This document shows positions 25,660 to 36,602 of a stretch of 64,000 nt of DNA, in pieces. The notes beneath the pieces were generated by a model. It saw nothing but the letters and a program-made list of their open reading frames with translations. It was not told the DNA's origin and did not search any database. The number at the start of each line of letters is the position of its first letter. Within the stretch, counting starts at the first letter, position 1. The position numbers were made by a program, and so were the translations under genes. This DNA is from Nyssa sinensis (lineage: Eukaryota > Streptophyta > Magnoliopsida > Cornales > Nyssaceae). The stretch is taken from assembly GCA_008638375.1 (NCBI GenBank), contig CM018031.1:14686062-14750061 (forward strand), given 5' to 3'.

Positions 25660-28075
25660 GGTGCCATTGAAAGGCGTCACAGACATATTGTTGAAGTTGG
25701 TTTGGCATTACTTGCTCACTCTCATTTACCAAACATATTTTGGGAAGATGCCTTCTTAACTGCCGTTTTTATTATCAATAGATTGCCAACTCCAATTTTA
25801 CAGCATCGATCACCATATGAAATGGTTCATCATCACAAACCAGATTATAATTTTTTACGTGCCTTTGGTTGCGCCTGCTGGCCCTATTTACGTCCATATA
25901 ATCGCCATAAAATGGACTTTCGATCCAAAAACTACATATTTATTAGGTATAGTGTTGGTCATCGTGGCTATAGGTGTTTAGATGTCTCTACAGGCCAAAT
26001 CTTCGTATCACGTCATGTTGTCTTTGATGAATCTCTTTATCTATATACAGTCCCTGCGTCTGTCAAGCCTACTCCAAAACCAACTCCTGCAGTCCTCCCA
26101 CCAAATCTAAATCTATCACCTTCTAGCTCCTCTGTTTCTCCAGGTACAAATGTTCAGTTTGCTGCACCCAGCCCTTTGCCTATGGCTTCGCCATCAAGTC
26201 CTCAAATTGATCTTCCTCTTGGTTCGGGTTCTCTTGCCAGGGATACTACTCTACCTCAGCATGCCGACAGTCCAGCACATCCTCCCTTTCCACCTCGCCA
26301 GCAACATCATAATATGCACTCCATGATTACAAGGAGCAAAAACAACATCCACAAGCCAAAATTAGCATCTGACTCACATACTCGATATCCCATTCCTAAA
26401 GCACTTATGGCCACAATTCAGCTACAAGGACAAGAACCAACCTGCTACTCAACTACAGTTAAACATCACAATTGGCGGGAGGCTATGAATAAAGAGTTTG
26501 ATGCGTTGTTAGCTAATGGAACCTGGACCTTGGTTCCTAAACCTCCTAATGCCAATCTTGTTGGATGCAAATGGGTGTACAGAATTAAAAGAAGGGCTGA
26601 TGGTGGTATTGAACGCTTTAAAGCACGCCTCGTCGCCAAAGGATTCCATCAACAGGAGGGTGTTGATTTTGGCGAGACATTCAATCCTGTAGTGAAACCT
26701 ACCACCGTACGATTGGTTCTCTCCCTCGCAGTCTCTCATGGTTGGCATCTTCGACAAATTGATGTCCAAAATGCTTTCTTACATGGCCTTTTGCAAGAAG
26801 ATGTCTATATGACTCAGCCTCCAGGGGTTCATTCATCCTCAATTTCCGCAACATGTTTGTAAGCTGCAAAAGTCCCTCTACGGTCTTCGTCAAGCACCAC
26901 GAGCATGGTTTTCTCGCTTGACTGATCAGCTACAAGCCATTGGTTTTATAGGAAGTCAGGCAGATCATTCACTCTATGTTTATCACCATGGCTCCGCTCT
27001 TATTTATTTTTTAATTTATGTCGATGACATAATTATAACTGGTGCTGATATACATGCCATTAACCGAGTGATAAGCTTGCTGCAGGACATATTTGCAGTA
27101 AAAGACATGGGTGAACTCAGTTTCTTTCTGGGAATTGAGGCAGTCCGCAGTGACCATGGTCTGTATTTATCTCAGCGGCGCTACATTCTTGATCTCCTTA
27201 TACGTAGTAAAATGGACAAAGCAAAGCCTTGTGTTACTCCAATGTCGACCTCACAACCCTTAACCAAATCTGATGGCATACCTTTTCATGACCCTCATTT
27301 GTATCGAAGTGTAGTTGGAGGGCTGCAATATCTTTCTTTTACTCGGCCTGACCTTGCTTTTGCAGTCCATAAAGTTAGCAAGTATATGCAAAATCCAATG
27401 GAGCCACATTGGGCAGCCGTCAAACGCATATTGCGTTATTTGAAGAACACCATTTCTCATGCTTTACTGATACAACCCACTACTGATCTTAAGCTTCAAA
27501 CATTCAGCGATGCAGATTGGGCATCCGATCATGACGACAGAAGGTCAATTGGTGCTTATTGTGTTTATTTGGGCAACAATCTAATTTCATGGGGCTGCAA
27601 ACAACAGCAAACTGTTGCTCGTAGTAGCACCGAGGCCGAATATAAGGCTCTTGCAAATGCTGCTGCAGAAATTCAGTGGATAAAGTCTTTACTAACTGAT
27701 CTTCATGTTCCAATTGTCCATTCTCCGATTCTCTGGTGTGACAACATAGGAGCTACCTATTTGACCAGTAATCCTCTATTTCATGCTCGCATGAAACATA
27801 TTGAAATTGACTTTCACTATGTTCGTGATCAAGTTCTTCGTGGTCAACTTCATGTTCGCTTTGTCTCTACCAAGGACCAGTATGCCGATGCACTTACGAA
27901 GCCGCTGCCCTCGAGTAGATTCCTTCTTCTGCGTGACACTCTCAGGGTTCGTTCCTTACCCCTTCGATTGCGGGGGCATGTAGAAGATGTCAATGAGACC
28001 AAGTCATCCGCAGAAGACTCCTCTGTTTCAGGAGTTCAAAACCCCTCAACAAACTCCCCTTGTTTAGGAGTATAG
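25660..28075 (+). pseudogene. Copia pol remnant: integrase tail, reverse transcriptase, RNase H
   Basis: Starts in the middle of integrase (RRHRHIVE, then [14 protein letters not shown]) and runs through the integrase C-terminal region into reverse transcriptase, with [11 protein letters not shown], the [10 protein letters not shown] block and the catalytic YVDDIIITG. RNase H follows, with SRSSTEAEYKAL-type sequence (VARSSTEAEYKALA) and DALTKPLPSSRF. One extra G in the run at 26824-26827 shifts the frame and gives a stop at 26862. Reading resumes in the next frame and ends inside the 3' LTR at 28075. The protease and the integrase catalytic core are absent, so the element cannot move without help. 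Confidence 0.92.
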
Positions 28076-28249
28076 CTAACAGCTTTTAAATTTTGAATGC
28101 ATACGGTGTATAGGCAACTAAATAGGATTACAGTTACAGTTCTGTTTTGTTCAAAGCCTATTTAAAGTTCATGTATACATACAATATCAAGATAACAAAA
28201 TCAGAGAAAAGCCATCAGGTTTTCATCAACCTTGATATAATTTCTTACA
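27979..28249 (+). repeat. 3' LTR of the Copia element
   Basis: 271 bases, TGTAG...TTACA, preceded by a G-rich polypurine tract and followed by the AAGTC target duplication. The end of the pol frame overlaps its first 97 bases. Confidence 0.95.
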
Positions 28250-28254
28250 AAGTC

Positions 28255-28422
28255 TAACAAATAATAATCTAAGAAAATTAATGCTAAAATGGAGAACCAA
28301 ATTCTTCACGGGCAAAACAACAGAGAAATTTGCAGAGAATATGTAAGCATATATACAGAGTATGTAGAGAATCTAATACTTCAGGAGGCAAAACAAAACC
28401 TTATGCAGAGAAATTTGCAGGC

Positions 28423-28471
<49 letters not shown>

Positions 28472-29328
28472 ATAATTGCAGGCATATATAGGAAGGTAGG
28501 CATAAACACCTTAATTCTATACAAACAGTAATACCAAATGCTTCCAAATTGAGAAGAGTTTGAAGAATGAAAGCAGAAATTCAACGGTAATACCATATGC
28601 TTCCCTCAACACTTCCTCAACAACCAAACGAAAAGGAAAATAAGAAAATACATAAACAATCAGAGACAGTTTCATATACCGAGAAAACACTCTGAAGACT
28701 CGCAGAGACACACCCTCAGAGATGAAGATCCTCAACTGAACAGTGAACGACCTTTGCAATGAAGACTCGCAAACTCAATGATGAAGACACGCAACGATCT
28801 TCGGCTAAGCTCTGATGTGTTTTGACCGTCTTCAGTCACCATCGTCGATCATCGCGACCTCACAGATCGCAAAAAATCAAGCCACCGTCTCATTGTACAA
28901 CAAAATAGAGAGAGCCAGAAACTATCGGAACGATGAACCGGAGAGCCAAAGACGGATTGAGATTGAAGAGATAAGATTCAACCGTACTGGTTGCAAAACG
29001 CAAGCCGCCATCATCGTTGCGAAGCAAAATGTGAAAAGAGAAGCGCCCACGAGATGAGATACGGTTTTTTAACAATGAATTGAATTGAAAGCCTAGATTT
29101 TAGACTCTTGTTTTATATATATTAATTGAACCGGTCAGTTCCCTTGAACCTTAAACGGTTCAATGAATCAACCTTCGACCGCGGTTTTATAAGGTATTTT
29201 AAAAATCCTGATTTGACAACTCAAACGGTTTTAAGAGTTAAATCGACGGAGCTTTGGACCGGTCCGGTTCAACCTCTCTCAAACATTAATTAGAAGGCAG
29301 ACCTTTTATTTTTTAAATGACAAATTAG
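28255..29328. other. Intergenic DNA, probably part of an older mobile element split by the Copia insertion
   Basis: A (TA)n(GA)n microsatellite lies at 28423-28471. From 28680 to 29060 the sequence is richer in G and C and looks like leader-type DNA on the minus strand, but no frame is convincing. At 29130-29280 there are repeated 'ggttcaa', 'accggtccggttcaac' and 'aaacggttt' words typical of degraded plant DNA transposon ends. Similar words lie at 24560-24680 on the other side of the Copia element. Confidence 0.35.
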
Positions 29329-29806
29329 ACTAACTTCTTCTTATTTCTAACCATTACATTTATTTCCTAAGATTTTTAAAATTATACTAATATATTTTAT
29401 TTTATTTTATAAATTACAATTACTTCTTTCTTCTTTCCGTCAAATTTATTTCAAAATGATAACATTACCCTCCTATGGTTTTTCTGTTTTATATTTTTTT
29501 AATTTTGACCTTTTTTTATTTTCAAATAAATATTAATTAAAATCTTAAATTTATTTTTATATAAAATGAAAACAATTTATTTTTATGTAAAATAAAAAAA
29601 ATCTTTAAAAAAAGTTAGAAAAGATTTGTTAAAATTGAAAAAATAATATGAAAAATAATTTCGTCATTTTGAATAAAAAAATGGCTGGAGATGTAAATAT
29701 AGTTTGTCAAAAATAATAAGAAAGGTTAATGTAATTTCGTAAACTTTAAAAAATAATCAATGTAATTATAAAAAATTTCAAAAGAAATTTGTGTAATTTA
29801 TTATTT
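29329..29806. repeat. Foldback repeat family, copy 2
   Basis: Left arm from AAATTAGACTAACTTCTTCT and right arm ending AAGAAATTTGTGTAATTTAT are approximate reverse complements. They share the internal order of words with the copies at 12797 and 33068, including AATAAATATTAATTAAAATC beside the loop. No coding capacity. Confidence 0.6.
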
Positions 29807-32800
29807 ATTAAACTAATTTATTGCATCTATTATCTAATAAATTACAAACAGAATAATTGTGTTAGAATTTGCACTTATTTGTATTTATATTGTTTCTTTC
29901 ATCTCACTTACTGTTCTTTTTTCATTTGTTTTCTACAATTCTTAATGTCTATGGTATAAAAATACACAGACACTCATTGCTTGCGATAGTTACTTGGTCA
30001 TGTTTGATATACAAAAATGAAATGATTATTTTATAAAATAAAAATAAGATGAAATAGAATCATAATTACTTATCTAAGTTAAAAGAATATTTAGAATGAT
30101 TTTTAATGAAATGTTTATTTCATGAAATAAATTTTTTAATCATACCAAACAAGAATAAAAAATAAAAAAATTAGAACAAATATTCGTGAAATTATTATAA
30201 ATGATTGAAATGATTTTTAATAAATAAAAAAATTCCATATTTGTGACAAATCAATTGATGCAAATGGATGATGATGATGATGATCAGTTCAATTGAACAA
30301 AAGAAGAATAAAAAAAGCACTTGAATGAGTATGTAGTAGCCAGAAAATCAATATAAGGTTTTTACTAATCGCGACAGCATTCAATTTCTATGGATTTTAT
30401 CTTACAATTTCCTGATTTCTTTACTTATATAAACAAAGATATTTGTAATTTTCTTTGCACGAACAAGTAATGGTTTGCCATTAGTAAAAAACAAGAGAAA
30501 AAAAAACTGGAATCTTTATGGAATTTTGGAAGGTTTAAAGACTGAAAAGGACAGCTTTTCTAATAGTAAAATCAATTATAAGGTCCTGAGGTAAAGTTTA
30601 AAGAGGAAAAGGATAGTTTTTCAAATAAGGTTTTCGATTATCATTTAAAATAATTTAATTTTTTAATTTTAAATTTTAAATTTTATTTAAGTTAGACTAA
30701 TTGTAAATCACAATTAAATTAATTTTTTTAATTTTTAATTTTATTTAAGTTAGACTAATTGTAAATTACGATTAATAATTGTTCTATACTGATTACATTT
30801 TAGTATTTTATAATTTCATAACTTTTAAAATAGTATTTTGTAATTATATACGGATTTTAAATAAAGTTTTATAATTTTATATTAATTTTCAATAAAATCC
30901 TATAATTTTAAGATTTAATTAGCCTTGAGTCCTTGGTGATGATATTAAATTATTGTAAGATTTAAGCATGTTTTTAATTTGAACCGAAGCGGTTATTACT
31001 TTTTTAAGTGCAGGTCTATTTTGTTGATATGAAAATTATTTTTTTTTTTTCTTTATAAATGAAGATTATATCTAATACACATTCACCCGTATTTTCCCTT
31101 TTTTTCCAACTCTTGTGATCTTTATTCTTGCAATCTCATGAGACCATCCTGAGCCGCCACCATGAGAGAGTTCTTCCATGAGAGGATCTCTCCCCATTTA
31201 AAGTCTTAGAAATTTTTCACGCAACATCATGAGAAAAAAATTCTTTACGCACCATCGTCGGATAGCACAAGCCACGGCACTGAGAGGACGGTACTGTCAT
31301 CGATGTCGAGAACCCTTGTTTTCTTACCTTCGCAGTGGTAAAGTCATTTTCGCTCAAGTTACGATAAGATTTCTCACTGAAGTTTTATTATATATTTCTA
31401 GTGAGAGAAATAGAAAGCAATTCAATAAATGGAGTTTTATATACAGATTTTGATTCTGTCGTTGTGTTTCTGGAGGCATGACCGTAAAGTATGCTTTTCT
31501 AATTCTTTTTAATTTTTTGTTTGCTTTGTTTTTTTAACTCAACTCTTTCTTTTAATTTATTTTTATTAAAATTTGATTTTATACAATTTGTTAATCATCA
31601 AAATAAGATTTATCTCATTCTTTGTCCAGCTGTTCCATTGTATGATTTTCTATTGATTTATTTGTTATAAAAAATTGCCTTCAAAAAAAATTAAAAAAAA
31701 AAAAGAAATTAATTTGTTTCAACTGTAAAATTTACATTTTGCGATAGTGTAAAATTTTATTTTTTTCATAACCAGGGAATTTTTAATCACCTATATTTTA
31801 AATACTGATTTTTTATGACAACTTTACATAACTTTGAAAATTAGTTTTGAGCATTTAACATGTGGCCAAAAGCTCTATAGAACTAATAAAATTTGAAATT
31901 TTTTTCAATTTTTATAAAATTGTAAAATTTGATATTTTTGCTGAGACGAAGTTTTTCACTGAAAAAATATGAAATGTTACACTTTCGCTGAAATGAAATT
32001 TTATAGTTTTGTAGTAATTTATTCTTTCAAAATTTCAAATTCAATATGAATTTTGTTGGACAGATCTCGATACTTAGAGTTCAAATATATAAATTTTATT
32101 AAAAATATATTTATATATTTAAAGTTATTGAATTTTAAAGTTTACAAACTTTTTTTTTTTTGCTACTCTAGATTTTATTAGATTGTTGTTCGAAGAGTAT
32201 TTTTTACACTAAATTATTAAGGGATTTTATGGGTTAATATATTTGACTTGGATTAGATAATAATTTTACTACTTTTTATTGATTGTTCACGGAATGAGCC
32301 TAATTTTAATGCATATAAATGACTATCGTTAAGAATTTGAGATAGCTATTTGAAATTGGTCTTAATTAAAATAAAATTAAAAATTAAGAAACTGGATTGT
32401 TACCATTGATAAACAAGAATCTCATTTAAAATTGGGATAAAATTTCAGAATATTTAAATAAAATTAACCCTTTTATGTATTATGGTTGTATGCATTGACA
32501 GTATTTTGGTACAGTGATCACACCATTCTAAGTAAAGCTCTCCCTCTAACATCATTACTAACTATTAAATAGAGTTGGTAACAATTTTCAAAAAAATAAT
32601 AATCTTTTTGGGCATAATCATTTCAAAATTATATTATTATTAAAATATTTTTCTAGTTTAATTCTCCATAGACTTGTTCTGTTGCTATATTTTAATTACC
32701 ATGTACATCTGAGCAATCGAATACTGCAATTCAACAAGTGATCTAGCAAACAAAACCTGTTTATTTTTTTTTTATTAAACAATAAATTATATTATTGCAT

Positions 32801-33067
32801 TAAATCAATAAATAATTGAAGTTTGGATAAATATATGTTAAATAATTGTATTTTAGACATAAATAATATTATGAAAAGTAAATGTGAAGAATGAATAGGG
32901 ATTTGAAGATTGGTATGATTGGAATGAAAAAAGTAAAAATGTGAGACTACCATCTTCAAATATGAATAAGATACCAAAATGAATATAAATTTGATGATGG
33001 TGGGTTGAAGATAATATTTAAAGTATACTATTCTTTATCAACTTAAACTTACAAGTACTTATAGATA
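29807..33067. other. AT-rich intergenic DNA, no gene supported
   Basis: Contains a direct tandem duplication of about 58 bases at 30659-30775, sharing TTTTATTTAAGTTAGACTAA. A less AT-rich patch at 31130-31440 includes a 74-codon frame that I do not recognise and do not call as a gene. Confidence 0.5.
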
Positions 33068-33576
33068 AATTACATTGATATTTTCTTTTAAGTTTTTGAT
33101 AATTATATTGATCTTTTTTGAAATTTTTAAAATTATACTGACATCTTCTACTTTACCTGACAATATACAAATATTATATACAGTCAAAATCTTTAATCAA
33201 AATGAAGAAATTGCTCATTTTATTTTTAATTTTTTTTTTACATTTTTCAATTTTGACCAACTTTTCTAACTTTTTTGAAAAGTTTTTTTATTTAAAAATA
33301 ACTTTAAGGTAAAATAACTTATTTTTATTTTATATAAAAATAAATTGAAGATTTTAATCAATATTTATTTAGAAAATGAAAAAAAAATTAAAAATGGTCA
33401 AAATTTAAACATTAAAAAAAAACATAAAATTAGTAGTTTTGTCATTTTAAAGAAAAAAATTGTCACAATAAAGTTATTTGTATATTACTGAGTAAAGCAT
33501 CAGAGGCCGGTTTAATTTCAAAAATCTCAAAAAATATTAGTGTAACTATAAAAAATTTTAAGAGAGGTGAATGTAA
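33068..33576. repeat. Foldback repeat family, copy 3
   Basis: Begins AAATTACATTGATATTTTCT and ends GAGAGGTGAATGTAATTTAT, its approximate reverse complement. The arms are about 230 bases around a short AT-rich loop and align with copies at 12797 and 29329. Confidence 0.62.
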
Positions 33577-34327
33577 TTTATATGATACTTATTTGTTTCC
33601 GTAGTATCAAAGTACACATGGTTGTGATCAATTCGTCCATGTAAGATTTGAGTGTTTGTTTCGGGATGTTTCAAATTCTGAAAATTTTGAAGAATAAATC
33701 TTGATAGAATTAGATTGTTAATTTAATTTTTGGTAAAAAAATTATTTAAAAATGATTATGAATTATGAATTATACTTTTCCTCATTTATTTGATAAAGAC
33801 TTTGTAAATATATAAATAAATTTTAATAAAATAATATATATAGACATGTATATAGAATTTGAGATATATATGACATATATATAAATGATTATAGGTTGGT
33901 AAGGTAAGCTTTGACGAAGACAAAAATATAATCTGTGTGGCAACACATCTTTTAAGCAAGTATTGGTCGTTCGGAATTTTGGATGAAGACAAAATACCAA
34001 ATTGTCTTTATAAAGTGTGTTGATAATTAAAAAGACACTTCAATTTTTTTTTTTTAAAGATAAAAATTCGTAAATTGCCTCCCACAACCACCACCACCAC
34101 CACCACCCTCTATTCGGGGTTCAACGTTCTCAACAGTGGTTGCGCTGATTTTTGCATTTATATAAGCATTTGATCAATTATGTTTGTCATCATGAAAGCG
34201 TAAATCATTGTAGAATTCCACCGATTTCAATCACCAATTCGTTGCAATTCACCAAAAAAATAATGAATCAATATATACGTATGCAATACATTACACATAT
34301 ACATATGCATATACATATACATACATA
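33577..34327. other. AT-rich intergenic DNA, no gene seen
   Basis: Contains a short (CCA)n tract near 34088-34107 and (CATATA)n-like runs from about 34290. No supported coding frame. Confidence 0.5.
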
Positions 34328-34876
34328 TACCTCGTTGTGTTACTTTGAGTCGAGCACTGCGGTTGCATATAAATACTCAGTCGTCCTCTCCCTTGCATCA
34401 GGCATTTTTTCGCTCAAGAGAAGCAAAACCATGAGGGTCCTAAGCCCACAGCGGACAATATGGTGTACGCGAAGCCTACGGTATACCAGACGAAAAAGTG
34501 CAACATCAGTTTGACGCCGTCTGTGGCCGTTGGGAACGAGGCCAGTCACGTACTGATCTTCCTGTGCTCTCGCAGTTATGACTGGCGGGCAGCTGTTGTG
34601 CACACTTTGAGTTCTACATCGGCTAGGAGTCGGGCACTACTCTTCTTGTGCTCTCGCAGTTATGACTAGGGGGCAACTGTTGTGCACACTCTGAGTTCCA
34701 CATCAGCTAAGAGTTGGGTACTGCGGCAGCAAATAAGCACCCCGTCCTCCTCTCCTTAGTGTGAGGCCTTTTAGGCTACGGCCTAAGAACAAAACCATGC
34801 GGGCAAATTAAGACCCAAAGTGGACAATATCATGCAAGGCAAGCCTGTGGTGGGCGGACAAAAAAGTGCAGCATCA

Positions 34877-35328
34877 GTTTAAAAGGTCTTGTAGGTGAGA
34901 GATGTGCCATCTTAGTTCAGTTGTACAATATTGTCTGTTTTGGGCCTTAAGAGGCTCTCACGGCTTTGTTTCTCCTAGGTAGAAAAGACCTTATAGGTGA
35001 GAGATGTGTCATCTTAGCTCAGCCGTACAATATTGTCTCCTCTGCTGGGCTTAAGTTGCCAACGCAAGGCTTTGCTAGGCGTTGGGCCTAGGCCTTGTAG
35101 GTGAGAGATGTGTCATCTTAGCTCAGCCGTACAATATTGTCCTCTCTGCTGGGCTTAAGTTGCCAACGCAGGGCTTTGCTAGGCATTGGGCCTAGGCCTT
35201 GTAGGTGAGAGATGTGTCATCTTAACTCAGTCGTACAATATTGTCCACTTTGGACCTTAAGAGGCCCTCATGGCTTTACTTCGGTTGAGCTAAGACGGCA
35301 GAACCTCGTCTCACCGAGGGCCCCTAAA
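34877..35328. repeat. Four tandem copies of a 102-104-bp unit carrying inverted LTR sequence, inside the TRIM block
   Basis: The landmark CTTRTAGGTGAGAGATGTG recurs at 34888, 34990, 35094 and 35198 (spacings 102, 104, 104). Each unit continues with TACAATATTGTC and then a stretch that is the reverse complement of LTR sequence. For example, CTCACGGCTTTGTTTCTCCT at about 34957-34976 is the complement of AGGAGAAACAAAGCCGTGAG in LTR5 (35598-35617). The two middle units are nearly identical, so local amplification is the likely origin. Confidence 0.75.
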
Positions 35329-35496
35329 GGGACAAAACTATGCAGGAGAGTGCCCTACGAGGAGAGTACCGAAAGCGGACAATATCATGCCAGGCGAGCC
35401 TACAGTGGGCGAACGAAAAAGTGCAGCATCAGTTTGGCGCCGTCTGTGGGAACGACTAGTTCTTATGCTCTCGTAGTTCCGACTAGAGGGAGTAGT

Positions 35497-35689
35497 TGTT
35501 ATGCCACTTTGAGTTCCCACATCGGCTAGGAGTTGGGCACCGCGGTCGCATATAAGCACCCAGTCGTCCTCTCCCTTGCATCAGGCATTTTCTGCCCAGG
35601 AGAAACAAAGCCGTGAGGGCCTAGGCCCAAAGCTGATAATGTGGTGCACGCAGAACCTACGGTGTGCCAGACGAAAAAGTGCAGCATCA
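35497..35689 (+). repeat. Last complete LTR of the TRIM block
   Basis: 193 bases from TGTTATGCCAC to GCAGCATCA, followed directly by the TACCT target duplication. It holds a TATA-like TATAAG at 35551-35556, so it may carry a promoter. Confidence 0.75.
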
Positions 35690-35694
35690 TACCT

Positions 35695-36602
35695 ATATAT
35701 ATATATATATCAAGTTTTTATAGAAATGCAGGAGTTTGATTCATATCATTTTTTATGCTTTGAGTTTGTGGCATTGTGAATTTGTGAAATTTCTTTCTTG
35801 ACTATATACTTCCACATACAAATAGAGGCATTGAAGATGAAGTTTTTGCTTTTGTTCATAAAGACTCATTTAGGAAAGACGTGCATTTATAGGATCTTTT
35901 TAGAAAAAGAGTTAGAGAGATATGTTTGTGAGAGTTTAAGAAGGCAAAAGCATCTCGAGTGGTGTGATGACTCAAATTTTTATCTAAATTTATGTCAAAA
36001 TTTGAGTAAAGATTGAATTTGAGACTTATGCTGATCACTTAAATTGAGATCTATAAATAGTAATACATTAATTTGGGTCTAGATTTAAATAAAATCTTAT
36101 TTGAGTATGTGTTTAAATAATCTTTTGAAATTTTTTTTTTTTTTGTGAATTTTGACTCAAATTTAAATTTAAATTTTGAATTATCACAAAAAATACTATA
36201 AGTAAATGTGAATGGGTAAGTGAAGAGTGATTTTCACTTTTGAGAAAGAGATGTGAAAGAGGAAAGAAGAAAAAACACAGGGAACAAAGGGTTGTATTTT
36301 AAGTTATAACGGCGTGAGATTAATGATAAGTGTAACTAGGAATAACTCTACCAAATAAATAAGTTGACACATTTAAGATGAATAAATTATATCTCTTTTT
36401 ATAAATTGACTTCTATTCAAGTGAATTGTTGTACACATATACAATAATTTGTACTAATTTTTTTTTTCCTCTCATATTGCTTGTATATAAAAAAATTTCA
36501 ATATGATAATATTTAAGAAAAAGATTGATAGCAAGATTATGTTCACAATGTTATCAATAGGGCAACTAAGGTGTTCACAATGTTACATTAGTTGAAAATA
36601 TA
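35695..36602. other. AT-rich intergenic DNA, no gene seen
   Basis: Sits between the TRIM block and the hAT-like element. A short frame at 35798-36016 resembles nothing known to me. Confidence 0.5.

Larger units (their letters stand above)
24786..28254 (+). mobile_element. Ty1/Copia LTR retrotransposon, internally deleted, with target duplication
   Basis: The full structure is visible. Target duplication AAGTC lies at 24786-24790 and 28250-28254. The LTRs are 24791-25058 and 27979-28249, both TGTAG...TTACA. The primer-binding site TGGTATCAGAGC (25059-25070, initiator Met tRNA) follows the first LTR and a polypurine tract GCGGGGGCA precedes the second. The two LTRs differ by one substitution and one 3-base indel over about 268 bases, so the insertion is very young. 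The body is about 2.9 kb, short for Copia, because the end of gag, the protease and most of integrase are missing. Gag and pol also carry single-base frameshifts. It is on the plus strand, opposite to SEN. Confidence 0.95.
34328..35694 (+). mobile_element. Concatenated TRIM (miniature LTR retroelement) with several LTRs, one target duplication
   Basis: TACCT flanks the whole block at 34328-34332 and 35690-35694. Inside are repeated LTR units that start TGTTRTGCMCAC and end AAAAAGTGCARCATCA: LTR1 34333-34508, LTR2 34594-about 34641 (truncated), LTR3 34678-34876, LTR4 about 35329-35431 (partial) and LTR5 35497-35689. LTRs are joined by very short internal domains (34509-34593, about 34642-34677 and 35432-35496). 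The first and last open with a TGGCGCCGTCTGTGG-type primer site, mutated to TGACGCC in the first. Each ends with a purine-rich tract (GGCGGGCAGC, AGGGGGCAAC, GAGGGAGTAG). No protein is encoded. LTR length of about 195 and an interior of 65-85 bases fit a TRIM. Between LTR3 and LTR4 lies a tandem block containing inverted LTR pieces. Confidence 0.82.

Noticed and set aside
31229..31453. 74-codon frame with a basic N-terminus
   Set aside because: Short, isolated, no homology recognised and no promoter or splice context.
34152..34669. Open frames of 120, 87 and 69 codons across the TRIM block
   Set aside because: They cross LTR boundaries and the primer site; TRIMs do not code for protein.
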